IMG/VR virus record: IMGVR_UViG_3300027848_000054
Span: 1 to 36,960 of that record
Reading direction: 5' to 3' (one strand)
Source of the DNA: a virus
Length of the DNA stretch: 36,960 nt
Under the pieces are notes generated by a model. It saw only the letters and a list, made by a program, of their open reading frames with translations, ran no database searches and was not told where the DNA came from. The first letter of the stretch is position 1. The number at the start of each line of letters is the position of its first letter. Below are positions 23,110-30,736 of this stretch, piece by piece. The position numbers and the translations under genes were made by a program.

Positions 23110-23376
23110 ATGGAATATATTAACCTCGCCACGGGTCGCATAATTGATGCGGACGCCGATTCTAAAACAATTCCAAAGGTGGGCGAAGCTCTCTTTGATC
23201 CTGCTACCCAAGAATACAATGCCACGCGCCAAGAGGTGCGTAAGAAGTCGCCCAATCTTGACCACACCCTCCCTTACAAGCTGGCACGGCTGGAAGCTAA
23301 GGTGGCTGTGCAAGCCGCCGAAATTGCCGTCCTCAGAGCAGAATTCGCAAAGCTGAAACCCAAGGGTATCAGCTAG
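23110..23376 (+). CDS. Small coiled-coil tail protein, function unknown
   Basis: 88 residues from the ATG at 23110, directly after the J-like gene. The N-terminal part (YINLATGRIIDADADSKTIP) is compact; the C-terminal 45 residues form a helix (KLARLEAKVAVQAAEIAVLR) with a heptad pattern. It is the last gene of the rightward block. Its stop TAG (23374) lies inside a hairpin together with the stop of the convergent helicase. Probably a small virion or tail-associated protein. Confidence 0.65.
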   Translation: MEYINLATGRIIDADADSKTIPKVGEALFDPATQEYNATRQEVRKKSPNLDHTLPYKLARLEAKVAVQAAEIAVLRAEFAKLKPKGIS

Positions 23377-23384
23377 CCTGATAC
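23366..23384. terminator. Hairpin containing both stop codons of convergent genes
   Basis: A perfect 7-bp stem gtatcag / ctgatac with loop ctagc covers 23366-23384, including the TAG of the rightward gene and the TGA of the leftward helicase. There is no clean T run, so termination strength is uncertain. Confidence 0.35.
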
Positions 23385-24784
23385 AGTTCTTGGAGGTTTT
23401 TCAAAGTAGTCAAAAAATCGCTTTGCCCTTCGCCCTTTCCGTGGAGTGTTTCGGCAACCGCGTCATCAATTGTCCCTGAAACAATTAGCCGGAAAATCTT
23501 GGTTTCTTCGGTCTGGCCGGTTCGCGCAAGTCGGGCGTTCATCTGATCGTAAAGTTCCCGTGACCACGACAGGGTAAACCACACGATCCTTGACCCACCA
23601 TCTTGGAGATTAAGCCCGTGACCGATGCTCTTAGGGTGCGCGACAAGGTATTTTATTTCCCCTCGATTCCAACGCGCAAGGCTTTCTTCCGTCCACTCTT
23701 CAGCTTCCGGGATGGTTTCTAGGATTCGCCGGACTTCGTGTTTGTATTGAGTCGCAACGATTAGAGGTTTGCCCCCCTGGTCCCTGAAAAGCTTCTTCAG
23801 GGCGTCAAGTTTGGCGGTGTGTATTGTCTCAACCTTCCGGGCAACTGGCCTTCCATTTTCACCGAGAGGCGGTGTATCATATACCGCTCCGCCTGTGATT
23901 TGGAGTAGTTTCCCAGCCAATACAGCGGCATTGATTGCGGCAACCTCAAAGTCATCCCCAATCTCCAGCAGCAATTCATTTTCAAGCTTCTTGTAAGCTT
24001 TCTTCGCGTCAGCCGGTAGTGTGACAGGTATGTCCTCAACCGTGACGGGCGGGATCTTTAGCCAATCTTCCGAACGCAAGGTCAGCACAATGTCGGAGAT
24101 TTTTCTCTCAATCACTTTCTCTTTCCCCTCACGGATTTTGAATTTCGGGTATTGAGAAAACACATTCACTGGCTCAAAAAATGCCTGTTTGAAATGCAGG
24201 TAGGATTTGCCCAACCGCTGGCCATTATCTAACAACCGGATTTGTGCGAAAATATCAAGCAAGCCGTTCGGGGTGGGGGTCCCGGTCAAGCCCCAAACCC
24301 GTTTAAACTTTGTCTCACCCTTCCCGAACGCACATTTCCTGAACGTGTTTATCCGTTTTGAGGAATGGCTTTTTGCATTCGAGAGCTCATCGAAAATCAC
24401 GGTATCGACCGGCAACTCCTCAGCCTTTTTGCCCTGGATTAAATCCGCGCAAACCTTGGGTATGGACTCATAGTTTACGGTAAAAATCTCACCCTCACCT
24501 TTAGCCCAAGCTTCCCGGCCCTCCTTGGTCCGCAGAGAGTAAACACGCCACTGGTGAAACTGTATCCACTTTTTCACTTCATGCGGCCAAGTCAGGACGG
24601 AAACGCGGAGCGGCGCCACAATCAAGGCCCCCTTGCATTCCCCGTCACTAAAAAGATATTCCAGCGCAGACAAGACGGCGGCGGATTTACCCAGACCCAT
24701 TCCGGCAAACAGCGCGGCAATGTTCCGCTCTTTCAAAAAGGGGATGGCAAGTTTCTGGTGAGCCAGCGGTTCAAAACGCTTCAC
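23369..24784 (-). CDS. SNF2-type DNA helicase/ATPase
   Basis: 471 residues from a GTG at 24784 that overlaps the VRR-NUC stop (GTGA). Motif I is FAGMGLGKS (residues 27-34), motif II is IFDELSNAKS (about 130-139), motif III is WGLTGTPTPNG (about 164-174) and motif VI is ARLARTGQTEETKIFRL, near the C-terminus. This is the SF2 Snf2-family core seen in phage replication modules, often with a VRR-NUC nuclease and a family A polymerase. It likely remodels or unwinds DNA during replication or recombination. It is the last gene of the leftward block. Confidence 0.9.
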   Translation of the reverse strand: MKRFEPLAHQKLAIPFLKERNIAALFAGMGLGKSAAVLSALEYLFSDGECKGALIVAPLRVSVLTWPHEVKKWIQFHQWRVYSLRTKEGREAWAKGEGEIFTVNYESIPKVCADLIQGKKAEELPVDTVIFDELSNAKSHSSKRINTFRKCAFGKGETKFKRVWGLTGTPTPNGLLDIFAQIRLLDNGQRLGKSYLHFKQAFFEPVNVFSQYPKFKIREGKEKVIERKISDIVLTLRSEDWLKIPPVTVEDIPVTLPADAKKAYKKLENELLLEIGDDFEVAAINAAVLAGKLLQITGGAVYDTPPLGENGRPVARKVETIHTAKLDALKKLFRDQGGKPLIVATQYKHEVRRILETIPEAEEWTEESLARWNRGEIKYLVAHPKSIGHGLNLQDGGSRIVWFTLSWSRELYDQMNARLARTGQTEETKIFRLIVSGTIDDAVAETLHGKGEGQSDFLTTLKNLQELYQAS

Positions 24785-25065
24785 TGTAGACAGTGGATTT
24801 CGATTAACTTTTTCCCGCCTTCAATTCCAGCAGACCAATCAGCATGGCAACCGTTGGCCCGCAAGATTTTGATCTCCCGTTCCTGAAGGGCCGTTGGCAC
24901 GCCACCGGGGGCTTTCAATTCGAGAAACAGTGTTCCACCCCTTGGCCCTATGACTAGGCGGTCGGGGACACCCCGGCGGGCGGGTGAGGAAAACTTGTAA
25001 TATAAGCAGCCCCGTGACTTCGCCCAAATGCCAAGTTTCTTTTCAATCTCTGCTTCAGCGGCCAT
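24781..25065 (-). CDS. VRR-NUC domain nuclease
   Basis: 94 residues, a stand-alone VRR-NUC (PD-(D/E)XK) domain. PARRGVPDRLVIGPRG gives the first catalytic Asp (35), LFLELKAPG gives E49-x-K51, and Gln61 follows. Stand-alone VRR-NUC proteins in phages sit next to Snf2 helicases and are structure-selective nucleases, possibly resolvases. It follows the 91-residue gene after 3 bases and overlaps the helicase start. Both could act on branched or packaged DNA. Confidence 0.88.
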   Translation of the reverse strand: MAAEAEIEKKLGIWAKSRGCLYYKFSSPARRGVPDRLVIGPRGGTLFLELKAPGGVPTALQEREIKILRANGCHADWSAGIEGGKKLIEIHCLQ

Positions 25066-25068
25066 TGT

Positions 25069-25344
25069 TCAGATGTTAGAGAGGTTGGGGCGAATGGTCC
25101 TGATTGCCCTGCGTATTTCGTCACGTTCGCGTTTTTGAATTTGCACAATCAGCTTTTCAAGAATGGGGCGGCGGGTGGATTCACTTTCGAGTTCCATCAT
25201 CACAAGCCGCTTCAAGTCATTTTCGCTCGGCTTGCTTTCATGCAACAGTTTCACGAGCTTGTTCCAGCCATCCAGGTAACCGGCGGCGGTTAAGCGCTCA
25301 ATGTCAGTTTTGGTCAGGGAAACGGGTTTGCGGAAGATATTCAT
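25069..25344 (-). CDS. Small helical protein, function unknown
   Basis: 91 residues, ATG at 25344, nine bases beyond a TTTACC promoter-like box. It is rich in charged residues; the C-terminal half (RRPILEKLIVQIQKRERDEI, then RRAIRTIRP) is a basic helix that could bind nucleic acid. It lies directly before the VRR-NUC gene, so it probably serves replication or recombination. No family recognised. Confidence 0.7.
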   Translation of the reverse strand: MNIFRKPVSLTKTDIERLTAAGYLDGWNKLVKLLHESKPSENDLKRLVMMELESESTRRPILEKLIVQIQKRERDEIRRAIRTIRPNLSNI

Positions 25345-25351
25345 TTGGTTA

Positions 25352-25379
25352 GGTAAAACGGTTTATGTTTATGTTGCAA
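25352..25379 (-). promoter_or_regulatory. Putative leftward promoter, TTGCAA-16-TTTACC
   Basis: TTGCAA (25379-25374), spacer cataaacataaaccgt, TTTACC (25357-25352), ATG at 25344. The spacer and A-rich/CCGTTTT core resemble those at 4626 and 7994. It would drive the small helical, VRR-NUC and helicase genes independently of the polymerase. Confidence 0.5.
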
Positions 25380-25382
25380 TAA

Positions 25383-27518
25383 CTATTTGAGGTAGTAGGG
25401 GACAACCGCCCCCTCTGCTTCGATTGGCAGACCGTCGGCCCAAGCGGGCAAGTCGCAAAGGCATTTGCAGAACAGTTCGATTGACAGGTCAGGGTTGTAT
25501 GTCGCAAGGGCTTGATCGTGGACAACCATGCAGACTTCAAAACCCGCTTTTTCGGCGATCAATAACCCATTGGTCAAAATGTCTCCGGCGGTCGCTTGGC
25601 AGGCATTTTCGAGAAATTTTCCGCCATAGGAAGACACCCAACCCCACTTGTTTGACTGGCCCGGCAACTTACCCCAAAACTGGACCTCCTCGCCATGGGA
25701 AACACTCAATCCAGGGTCAGGCTTCCCGGCGCGGAGTATCCGCCCGGACTCATCCCGCGCAAATTGCTCGGCCTTTCTTTGGTCATAAAATTTGTGCATC
25801 TTCCGCCCAACGAAAACTGAGAAGACAGGTTTCAAAAATGCTCGGGGATAAATCAATTTGTGGCCGGATGGCAACAGCATGGCCAGGGCGGAAAACCCTC
25901 CTTTTTTTGTCATGCCGAAGCGTATCCGGTTTGTCGTTACACCTGAAAAAGTTTTGCCGGGGTTCTTGATTGCATCTTTCGCCGCCCGGTCAATGGACTT
26001 CCAAGCTGACACGATGATGGGGTTGGACTTGCGCCAAATGGCAACGGCTTTTTCAGCCAACTCTTGGGAAATGTTTTGCCCGTAGCCTTCACAGGTTGCT
26101 TTGAATTTGTCGGCACCCATATTATATCCGCAACCGAGTTCGGATGTTTTGCCGACGAACCTTTCAATCGACCTTGACCCAATTTCTGAAACCAGTTTTT
26201 GGAAAATCCGGGATGCCATATTTTCGTAAATCGGCTCTTTGCGGCGGAAGGCTTCCAGCTTGTCCTCTTGACCGCACAACCATGGATTGATGCGGGCTTC
26301 GATGGCTGAATAGTCCGCGTCGAATGCTGGCCCCATAACAAAATGCCGGATGCAACTAGCAACGGTTTCAAGGGTCGGCCCAAACAACGCTTCAAGCGTT
26401 TCCGAGTCGGTTCCTCGGGACAAAAGTTTGAACGCAAGTCCTGTTTGCGGGACGGTGGGACGGCGGAAGTTTTGGGGCTGGATGATTCGCCCGGCGGTTC
26501 GGTGGGTGCGTTCGGCCCCCGACCACATAAAAGCCCCCCTGACGCGGGAGTCGGGACAGGCGGCCCCCAGCATGGTTGGGATCTTTTTCAACGCGGCAAA
26601 GCCAACTTGGTTTTTGATTACGAGGGCTTTGAATGCTTCCGCCGTCATACCATAGGCTTCCGGGCCATTGTCCAAAACGTCTTGCACGGTGGCGGCGGTC
26701 ATATCCTTGCCGGGGTATCCTCTTTCATTCAGCCAACCCAAAACCTTTTCCCTTTGTGATGGGTTCAGCCCGGTCATGGCCCGGAACTCCTCCACCTTTT
26801 GGGCCTCAAATTCCTCAACCAAAATTTGCGTTTTTTCCATGGCAGGGATGTTCACCAAAACGCCCCGGTTATTCATTCGCATATCAAATTGGAAACTTTC
26901 AAGGTCAACCCCCTTTAGTTCAAAGGCGGCAAGTTCCCGGTGGACAAGTTTTTCAACTACTACGTCCTTTTTGCAGTATTCACCGAACGCTCTGAACGCT
27001 CTGAACGCTTCCGGGTCTTCGTGGGGCTCAACAAATTCTCCCTTGCGCTTTCCCGACTTGGCCGGGATTGAGAACTTTTGGATCAGTGCCTTGCCCGTCT
27101 TGTCCTTGGTGGTAGTCAGTCCGAGAAACTCACCCACCCCGTCAAGGCTTGAAGGAATAGCGGCGCGTCTTGCCATTGCAGCGGTGCAACGCCATTGCTC
27201 AAGTTTGGGGTTGGGCGCACCCAGCATGTCAAAAAACTGGCCTGTAATGGCCGCTTCAAAGGCGGCGTTGTGCGCGTAGATTGACCACCCATTCCCAAAT
27301 GCGTTGCCAATCAGGGGCAACGCTTCCGGGTCGCTTTCGACAACCCCGGGGATTTCAAACTTGGGATTGACCCAAAGGAAGACCGGCGCGTCAGGTTTGT
27401 CCTCAGAAACGGCGGCAAAGAAAACTTCAGTGGTGGGGTCAACCGCGTAGCGATGCCCGCCAAACTTGCGAATGTCCGCCCGTGACCGGGTTTCATAATC
27501 TAAGTGAATAGCTTTCAA
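25383..27518 (-). CDS. Family A DNA polymerase with 3'-5' exonuclease
   Basis: 711 residues. The N-terminal exonuclease has HLDYET (Asp7, Glu9), HNAAFE near residue 83 and YCKKD (Asp185). Polymerase motif A is ADYSAIEAR (Asp402), motif B is RFVGKTSELGCGYNMG (Arg453, Lys457, Tyr465) and motif C is VVHDQ (His667, Asp668, Gln669). The residue matching E. coli Pol I Phe762 is Leu461, and motif C has Gln where Pol I has Glu. The start is a TTG at 27518 overlapping the stop of the 54-residue gene (TTGA). A triple tctgaacgc repeat at 26987 encodes part of FRAFRAFGEY. This is the main replicative polymerase of the phage. Confidence 0.92.
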   Translation of the reverse strand: MKAIHLDYETRSRADIRKFGGHRYAVDPTTEVFFAAVSEDKPDAPVFLWVNPKFEIPGVVESDPEALPLIGNAFGNGWSIYAHNAAFEAAITGQFFDMLGAPNPKLEQWRCTAAMARRAAIPSSLDGVGEFLGLTTTKDKTGKALIQKFSIPAKSGKRKGEFVEPHEDPEAFRAFRAFGEYCKKDVVVEKLVHRELAAFELKGVDLESFQFDMRMNNRGVLVNIPAMEKTQILVEEFEAQKVEEFRAMTGLNPSQREKVLGWLNERGYPGKDMTAATVQDVLDNGPEAYGMTAEAFKALVIKNQVGFAALKKIPTMLGAACPDSRVRGAFMWSGAERTHRTAGRIIQPQNFRRPTVPQTGLAFKLLSRGTDSETLEALFGPTLETVASCIRHFVMGPAFDADYSAIEARINPWLCGQEDKLEAFRRKEPIYENMASRIFQKLVSEIGSRSIERFVGKTSELGCGYNMGADKFKATCEGYGQNISQELAEKAVAIWRKSNPIIVSAWKSIDRAAKDAIKNPGKTFSGVTTNRIRFGMTKKGGFSALAMLLPSGHKLIYPRAFLKPVFSVFVGRKMHKFYDQRKAEQFARDESGRILRAGKPDPGLSVSHGEEVQFWGKLPGQSNKWGWVSSYGGKFLENACQATAGDILTNGLLIAEKAGFEVCMVVHDQALATYNPDLSIELFCKCLCDLPAWADGLPIEAEGAVVPYYLK

Positions 27519-27679
27519 AATGGGTCTTCGTTTCGGTCATATTCAACCGGTTTGGTCTGGAGGGCTTCGACTTGTTCAAGTATCTTGGCGGCTTCCTTTT
27601 TGTAAATGTAAAAACGGTTTTCATCCCCATTATATGCTTTAGCCAAAGCGCGGGCAATGGGTTCTGCTGGGTCACCCAT
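27515..27679 (-). CDS. Very small acidic-basic protein preceding the polymerase
   Basis: 54 residues, ATG at 27679 inside the last codons of the preceding gene, stop at 27515. It reads GDPAEPIARALAKAYNGDEN, then FYIYKKEAAKILEQVEALQ, and is probably one helical hairpin. Both overlaps (eight bases upstream, TTGA downstream) suggest translational coupling within the operon. A longer 60-residue frame over the same DNA lacks this fit. Function unknown. Confidence 0.68.
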   Translation of the reverse strand: MGDPAEPIARALAKAYNGDENRFYIYKKEAAKILEQVEALQTKPVEYDRNEDPF

Positions 27680-27989
27680 TTTGGCCCCCAGCTACACCCT
27701 TGAAAATGTCCTCAGCAGTAAAAGCCTTGTTCAGGGCGCTGAAAATGTCCCTGTCCTCAGCTTGCTCGAATAGGAGGACCAACAATTCCTCCACATTTCC
27801 CCACCGGTCAAAAATTTCAAAAATTTCGTCAGGGCTAAAGTTATCTAGGGTTTGCCCGCGGGGCATGTAGGGCAGGTGTCGGCCAAGGTCCAAAACCTCC
27901 ATCAGCCTTTCGGGTTTGATGTGTTCTTTAACTCGTCGGGCTTCGATTGGGTCTCTGTCTAAAAATTCTGCAATAGATTCGTGGTTCAT
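27672..27989 (-). CDS. Replication-module protein, function unknown
   Basis: 105 residues from the ATG at 27989 (MNHESIAEFLDRDPIEARRV). A GTG at 28052 would add 21 residues but lies in a hairpin, so it is not preferred. The protein is acidic and helical (FSPDEIFEIFDRWGNVEELL). It lies between the single-strand-binding protein gene and the polymerase. No family recognised. Confidence 0.68.
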   Translation of the reverse strand: MNHESIAEFLDRDPIEARRVKEHIKPERLMEVLDLGRHLPYMPRGQTLDNFSPDEIFEIFDRWGNVEELLVLLFEQAEDRDIFSALNKAFTAEDIFKGVAGGQNG

Positions 27990-28035
27990 AAAATGGGTCT
28001 CGGTTTGAGGGTTCGGGCTTTTGTTGCCCGTTTTT

Positions 28036-28063
28036 GGGTCCAAGTTTTTCACAACTTGGACCC
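28036..28063. repeat. Perfect 11-bp hairpin between replication genes
   Basis: gggtccaagtt (28036-28046), six-base loop, aacttggaccc (28053-28063). It lies between the DUF2815 gene and the 105-residue gene. It has no T run on the transcribed side, so it looks more like an RNA-stability or regulatory structure than a terminator. A smaller stem cgggc/gcccg lies at 28014-28030. Confidence 0.6.
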
Positions 28064-28082
28064 ATGTTAAACGGCTTGGGTG

Positions 28083-28646
28083 TTAGGCAAGCGGGTCTTC
28101 ACTTCCGCCTTCGTCGGCTTCATTCTCAAAAGCTTCGGTCGCGTTCGTGATGGATTCCCCGAACGGCTCCCCGTCCTTGAGGAACTGGACCGCAAGAATG
28201 TTGGCGTTTACACGCTTCCCAAACTTGTTGTCCTGCACCCAGAGCGAAATCATGGCGTTGACGTAGCAACCCGCATATGGTTTCCCGTCAGCTTCCACGA
28301 GGGGAATTGATGGGTCACGGTCAACCACTTGCGGGCGTCTCTCAGATGAGGCGGAGACGAACATCACGTCCTCCCCATATCCGTCTTTGTCTCCTTTTTC
28401 GGAACCGTCGCGGAGGCAAACGCCCTTGAGCGTTGGGACGGTCTTTCCGAAGAATGACTTGGCCGCTTCGTCGATCTTAGCTTGGAGGGCTTTGATGATT
28501 GGGGCATGGGTATCCTTGCCCAAAATCAATTGGCAGTTATACTTGGCTTTCTGGCCCTCTTCAAACGCCTTCGCGGTGAAAATGGCAGGGTAAGACAAGC
28601 GGACATTGCGGAGCTTGATTTGGCTAGTTTCTGATTTATCGGACAT
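28083..28646 (-). CDS. DUF2815 family, Enc34-type single-strand DNA-binding protein
   Basis: 187 residues from the ATG at 28646. The N-terminus (IKLRNVRLSYPAIFTAKAF) and the segments KAKYNCQLILGKDT and YGEDVMFVSASSERRPQVVD are typical of the DUF2815 family, whose Enc34 member is an OB-fold single-strand-binding protein. The C-terminus is acidic (NEADEGGSEDPLA), as in many such proteins that recruit partners. It coats single-stranded DNA during replication. A 139-bp gap with GC-rich hairpins (28683-28729) separates it from the DUF2800 gene. Confidence 0.88.
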   Translation of the reverse strand: MSDKSETSQIKLRNVRLSYPAIFTAKAFEEGQKAKYNCQLILGKDTHAPIIKALQAKIDEAAKSFFGKTVPTLKGVCLRDGSEKGDKDGYGEDVMFVSASSERRPQVVDRDPSIPLVEADGKPYAGCYVNAMISLWVQDNKFGKRVNANILAVQFLKDGEPFGESITNATEAFENEADEGGSEDPLA

Positions 28647-28785
28647 ATTGTTTTAATCGTTTTATTGTTTATGTTCTATGATGGGGCAGATTGCCCCAAA
28701 GTTTTAGCCCCGCAGCAATTGCCGGGGCAATGAGGCTAAGGACACCAACCAAAAGGAGGCGCGGCTTGTGAGGGTGGCAATCATT

Positions 28786-30069
28786 TTAGGCCAAAGGGTT
28801 CCCAACAGATTCATCTTCAAAGGTGTCGGTCGCTTTAACGGTGATGCTTGGGCGTTCGTCTGTTTCGAGGGTGAGGACATGCTTGCCGGTGGGACGGGTG
28901 ATGAGTTCGAGGAGTCGGTTTCTGAACCGGGTTGAAAAATCTGCTTTGTGCGGGTTAAGTTGCTTTTCCATTTGGGCAACAGAGAGCAATTTCTTCGTGT
29001 AACGATCTTTAGCGGGGACAAATTTTGCAACCAACTTGTCGGCGGCGGTGGCGTCACTCCAAGCCCGGTTACCCTCCTTACCCAAAACCACTTTCAACCC
29101 GGCAATCCCAACCCCCGACTCAATGCGGTCTTGTGAGTCTGTTTCAAGGCTGTTCAGCCAAGCGATGATTTCCTTTTTGCGGGTGATGAGTTGGACCAAT
29201 TGCGAATCTTCGAGGCACTCAAAAGCATTATCCGCAACGTCCTCATCGGTGAAGGTCCCCAGCACGTCAAAGGGGATTGGCTCGGCCATATACTCGGCAC
29301 GGTTGCCACAAATCCCCTTGGCCAAGCAGAACTGGCACGTCTTATCCCCGGGGGCGAATTCAACCGGGTATTTTTCAGGCTCCACCATGTGCCCGGCGAT
29401 TGTTTGCGCGGTGGCCGCGATGGGGTCTGTAAAGTCGTAGAGTTCTTTGACGGTCAGAGCCCAAATCTTGGTGGTGAGTTCGCCCCGGTCGCCAATTCGC
29501 GGTTGGTGGATTGTCAGGACTACCAGCATTTCTTCGGGGAAATCGTGAATGCCTGAACCGCGCAAATCCTCAATCACAGAGCGGGCATAAATTGCCAACT
29601 GTTTGTTTTGTTTGGCTTCGACAATTACGCCCCGGCCGTATTTCAAATCAAGGACTTGGAGGCGCTTTTCAGAAACCAAGACCCGGTCAAGGGTTCCCAT
29701 ATCTTCCGGCAGGTAAAAAATCGGTGCTTTGTATTCAGTCCCCACGAAAAAATCTTCGGGGGTCTTCAAGCGTTGGGCAAGTTCGACATAGCCGCCGACA
29801 CATTCCCGCATTTCAGCGGCAAGGTCTTCGGTGAGGTCAAATTTGGTGCCATCCGTCTCATGGGTACCGGCTTGGATGTCCGAAATCTTGGCTTTGCCAT
29901 CTAAAATTTTAGCGGCCCAATCGTGGGCAACGGCCCCCTCATTGGCCCAAAAAGAGGAACTTTTTTTGATCTTACCTTGGGCGGTCAGAGAATCAATCAG
30001 CGGGACGGATGCGGAGCATTCGGACCAACGGGACGCCCCCGAGGGGGCAAGTTTTGAGTGTGCGGACAT
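28786..30069 (-). CDS. DUF2800 family, Cas4/RecB-like nuclease
   Basis: 427 residues, ATG at 30069. The N-terminus has PSGASRWSECSASVPLIDS, then EGAVAHDWAA. The nuclease core includes MGTLDRVLVSEKRLQVLDLK (D-x-K-type PD-(D/E)XK motif) and VEAKQNKQLAIYA. A cysteine cluster (CQFCLAKGICGNRAEY) with the early Cys could bind iron-sulfur, as in Cas4 and AddB. DUF2800 proteins stand beside DUF2815 and family A polymerase in many phages and probably process DNA ends for recombination-dependent replication. Confidence 0.88.
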   Translation of the reverse strand: MSAHSKLAPSGASRWSECSASVPLIDSLTAQGKIKKSSSFWANEGAVAHDWAAKILDGKAKISDIQAGTHETDGTKFDLTEDLAAEMRECVGGYVELAQRLKTPEDFFVGTEYKAPIFYLPEDMGTLDRVLVSEKRLQVLDLKYGRGVIVEAKQNKQLAIYARSVIEDLRGSGIHDFPEEMLVVLTIHQPRIGDRGELTTKIWALTVKELYDFTDPIAATAQTIAGHMVEPEKYPVEFAPGDKTCQFCLAKGICGNRAEYMAEPIPFDVLGTFTDEDVADNAFECLEDSQLVQLITRKKEIIAWLNSLETDSQDRIESGVGIAGLKVVLGKEGNRAWSDATAADKLVAKFVPAKDRYTKKLLSVAQMEKQLNPHKADFSTRFRNRLLELITRPTGKHVLTLETDERPSITVKATDTFEDESVGNPLA

Positions 30070-30191
30070 GGTTTTGGAAAATGGGTTGTGGGTGGAAAAT
30101 TGTCCCGGTTACAGATTCCGGGGGACTAATCAAACCGGGGAACTCCCGTTTGTCCTGATTTATTGTTTGCGCGGTTGGCGCATTCAAAGTT

Positions 30192-30620
30192 TTAGTCGGC
30201 AATTTCGGAAAGCTTGCTCCCCAAAATGTTTTCAAGTTCGGGCAGAATCACGTCAATTTCGTGATCCATTAAAGCGGAGATATTCGCGGCCCCATATTTT
30301 TTCAAGACTGCGAGGAACTCAGTTTTCTTGCCGCCTGAAACGAGGGCTGTTCCCAGCTTCCGCAGGTCTGCTCTTGTGGCCGTGTTGGTGGGCTCCTCAG
30401 CCTTGGCCTTGGCCGGTTCTGGTTCCTCGGCCTTGGCCTTGGCCGGTTCTGGTTCCTCGGCCTTGGCTTTGCGTTCGCGCTTTTTGGCGGGTTCGTTGAC
30501 AGGCTCCCCGATGGCGACTGTCGGCTCAGCGGTTCTGGTTTCGTGTTTTTCCGCAATGACCGTCAGCGCAGCGGCGATGGCGGCAAGATGGGAAAGCAAT
30601 GTTTCCATATATTTTGTCAT
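30192..30620 (-). CDS. Repeat-bearing protein of the replication block
   Basis: 142 residues. The N-terminal helix (TKYMETLLSHLAAIAAALTV) is followed by three short repeats of KAKAEEPEPA (about residues 51-77), a flexible linker. The C-terminal domain (ATRADLRKLGTALVSGGKKT, then FLAVLKKYGAANISALM) resembles a small helical DNA- or protein-binding domain. It may tether or recruit another replication protein. It is separated from the primase by a promoter-like region. Confidence 0.68.
   Translation of the reverse strand: MTKYMETLLSHLAAIAAALTVIAEKHETRTAEPTVAIGEPVNEPAKKRERKAKAEEPEPAKAKAEEPEPAKAKAEEPTNTATRADLRKLGTALVSGGKKTEFLAVLKKYGAANISALMDHEIDVILPELENILGSKLSEIAD
30404..30475. repeat. Tandem 30-bp repeats encoding a KAEEPEPA linker
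   Basis: Two full copies and one partial copy of a 30-bp unit (ttctggttcctcggccttgg and ten more bases) within the 30192-30620 gene. Length variation by slippage is likely; it is not a CRISPR array. Confidence 0.75.
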
Positions 30621-30667
30621 TTTGTTTTGTGGTTTGGATTAATGGGAGACTGGTTAATTAGAATTAA

Positions 30668-30696
30668 AACAAAAAACCTTTTTCGTTCAGGGTCAA
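30668..30696 (-). promoter_or_regulatory. Putative leftward promoter, TTGACC-17-TTTGTT
   Basis: TTGACC (30696-30691), spacer ctgaacgaaaaaggttt, TTTGTT (30673-30668). It is set 48 bases before the ATG at 30620, so this copy would give a leader, unlike most others. Confidence 0.5.
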
Positions 30697-30736
30697 CTTT
30701 TATTTGCAAAAAAGTTTATTCGGTCGGTGAGTGCAA

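Noticed and set aside
27493-27675. 60-residue leftward frame before the polymerase
   Set aside because: Different frame from the well-fitting 54-residue gene at 27515-27679; basic, low-complexity and without fit to its neighbours.
27990-28052. Upstream GTG start for the 105-residue gene
   Set aside because: The added 21 residues include the hairpin DNA, and the ATG at 27989 begins a good helical protein.
30404-30475. CRISPR-like repeats
   Set aside because: Short tandem repeats in frame within a coding region, without spacers.
29831-30499. 222-residue rightward frame opposite DUF2800 and the repeat gene
   Set aside because: Low-complexity Trp/Pro-rich shadow of the repeats; no start signal or domain.
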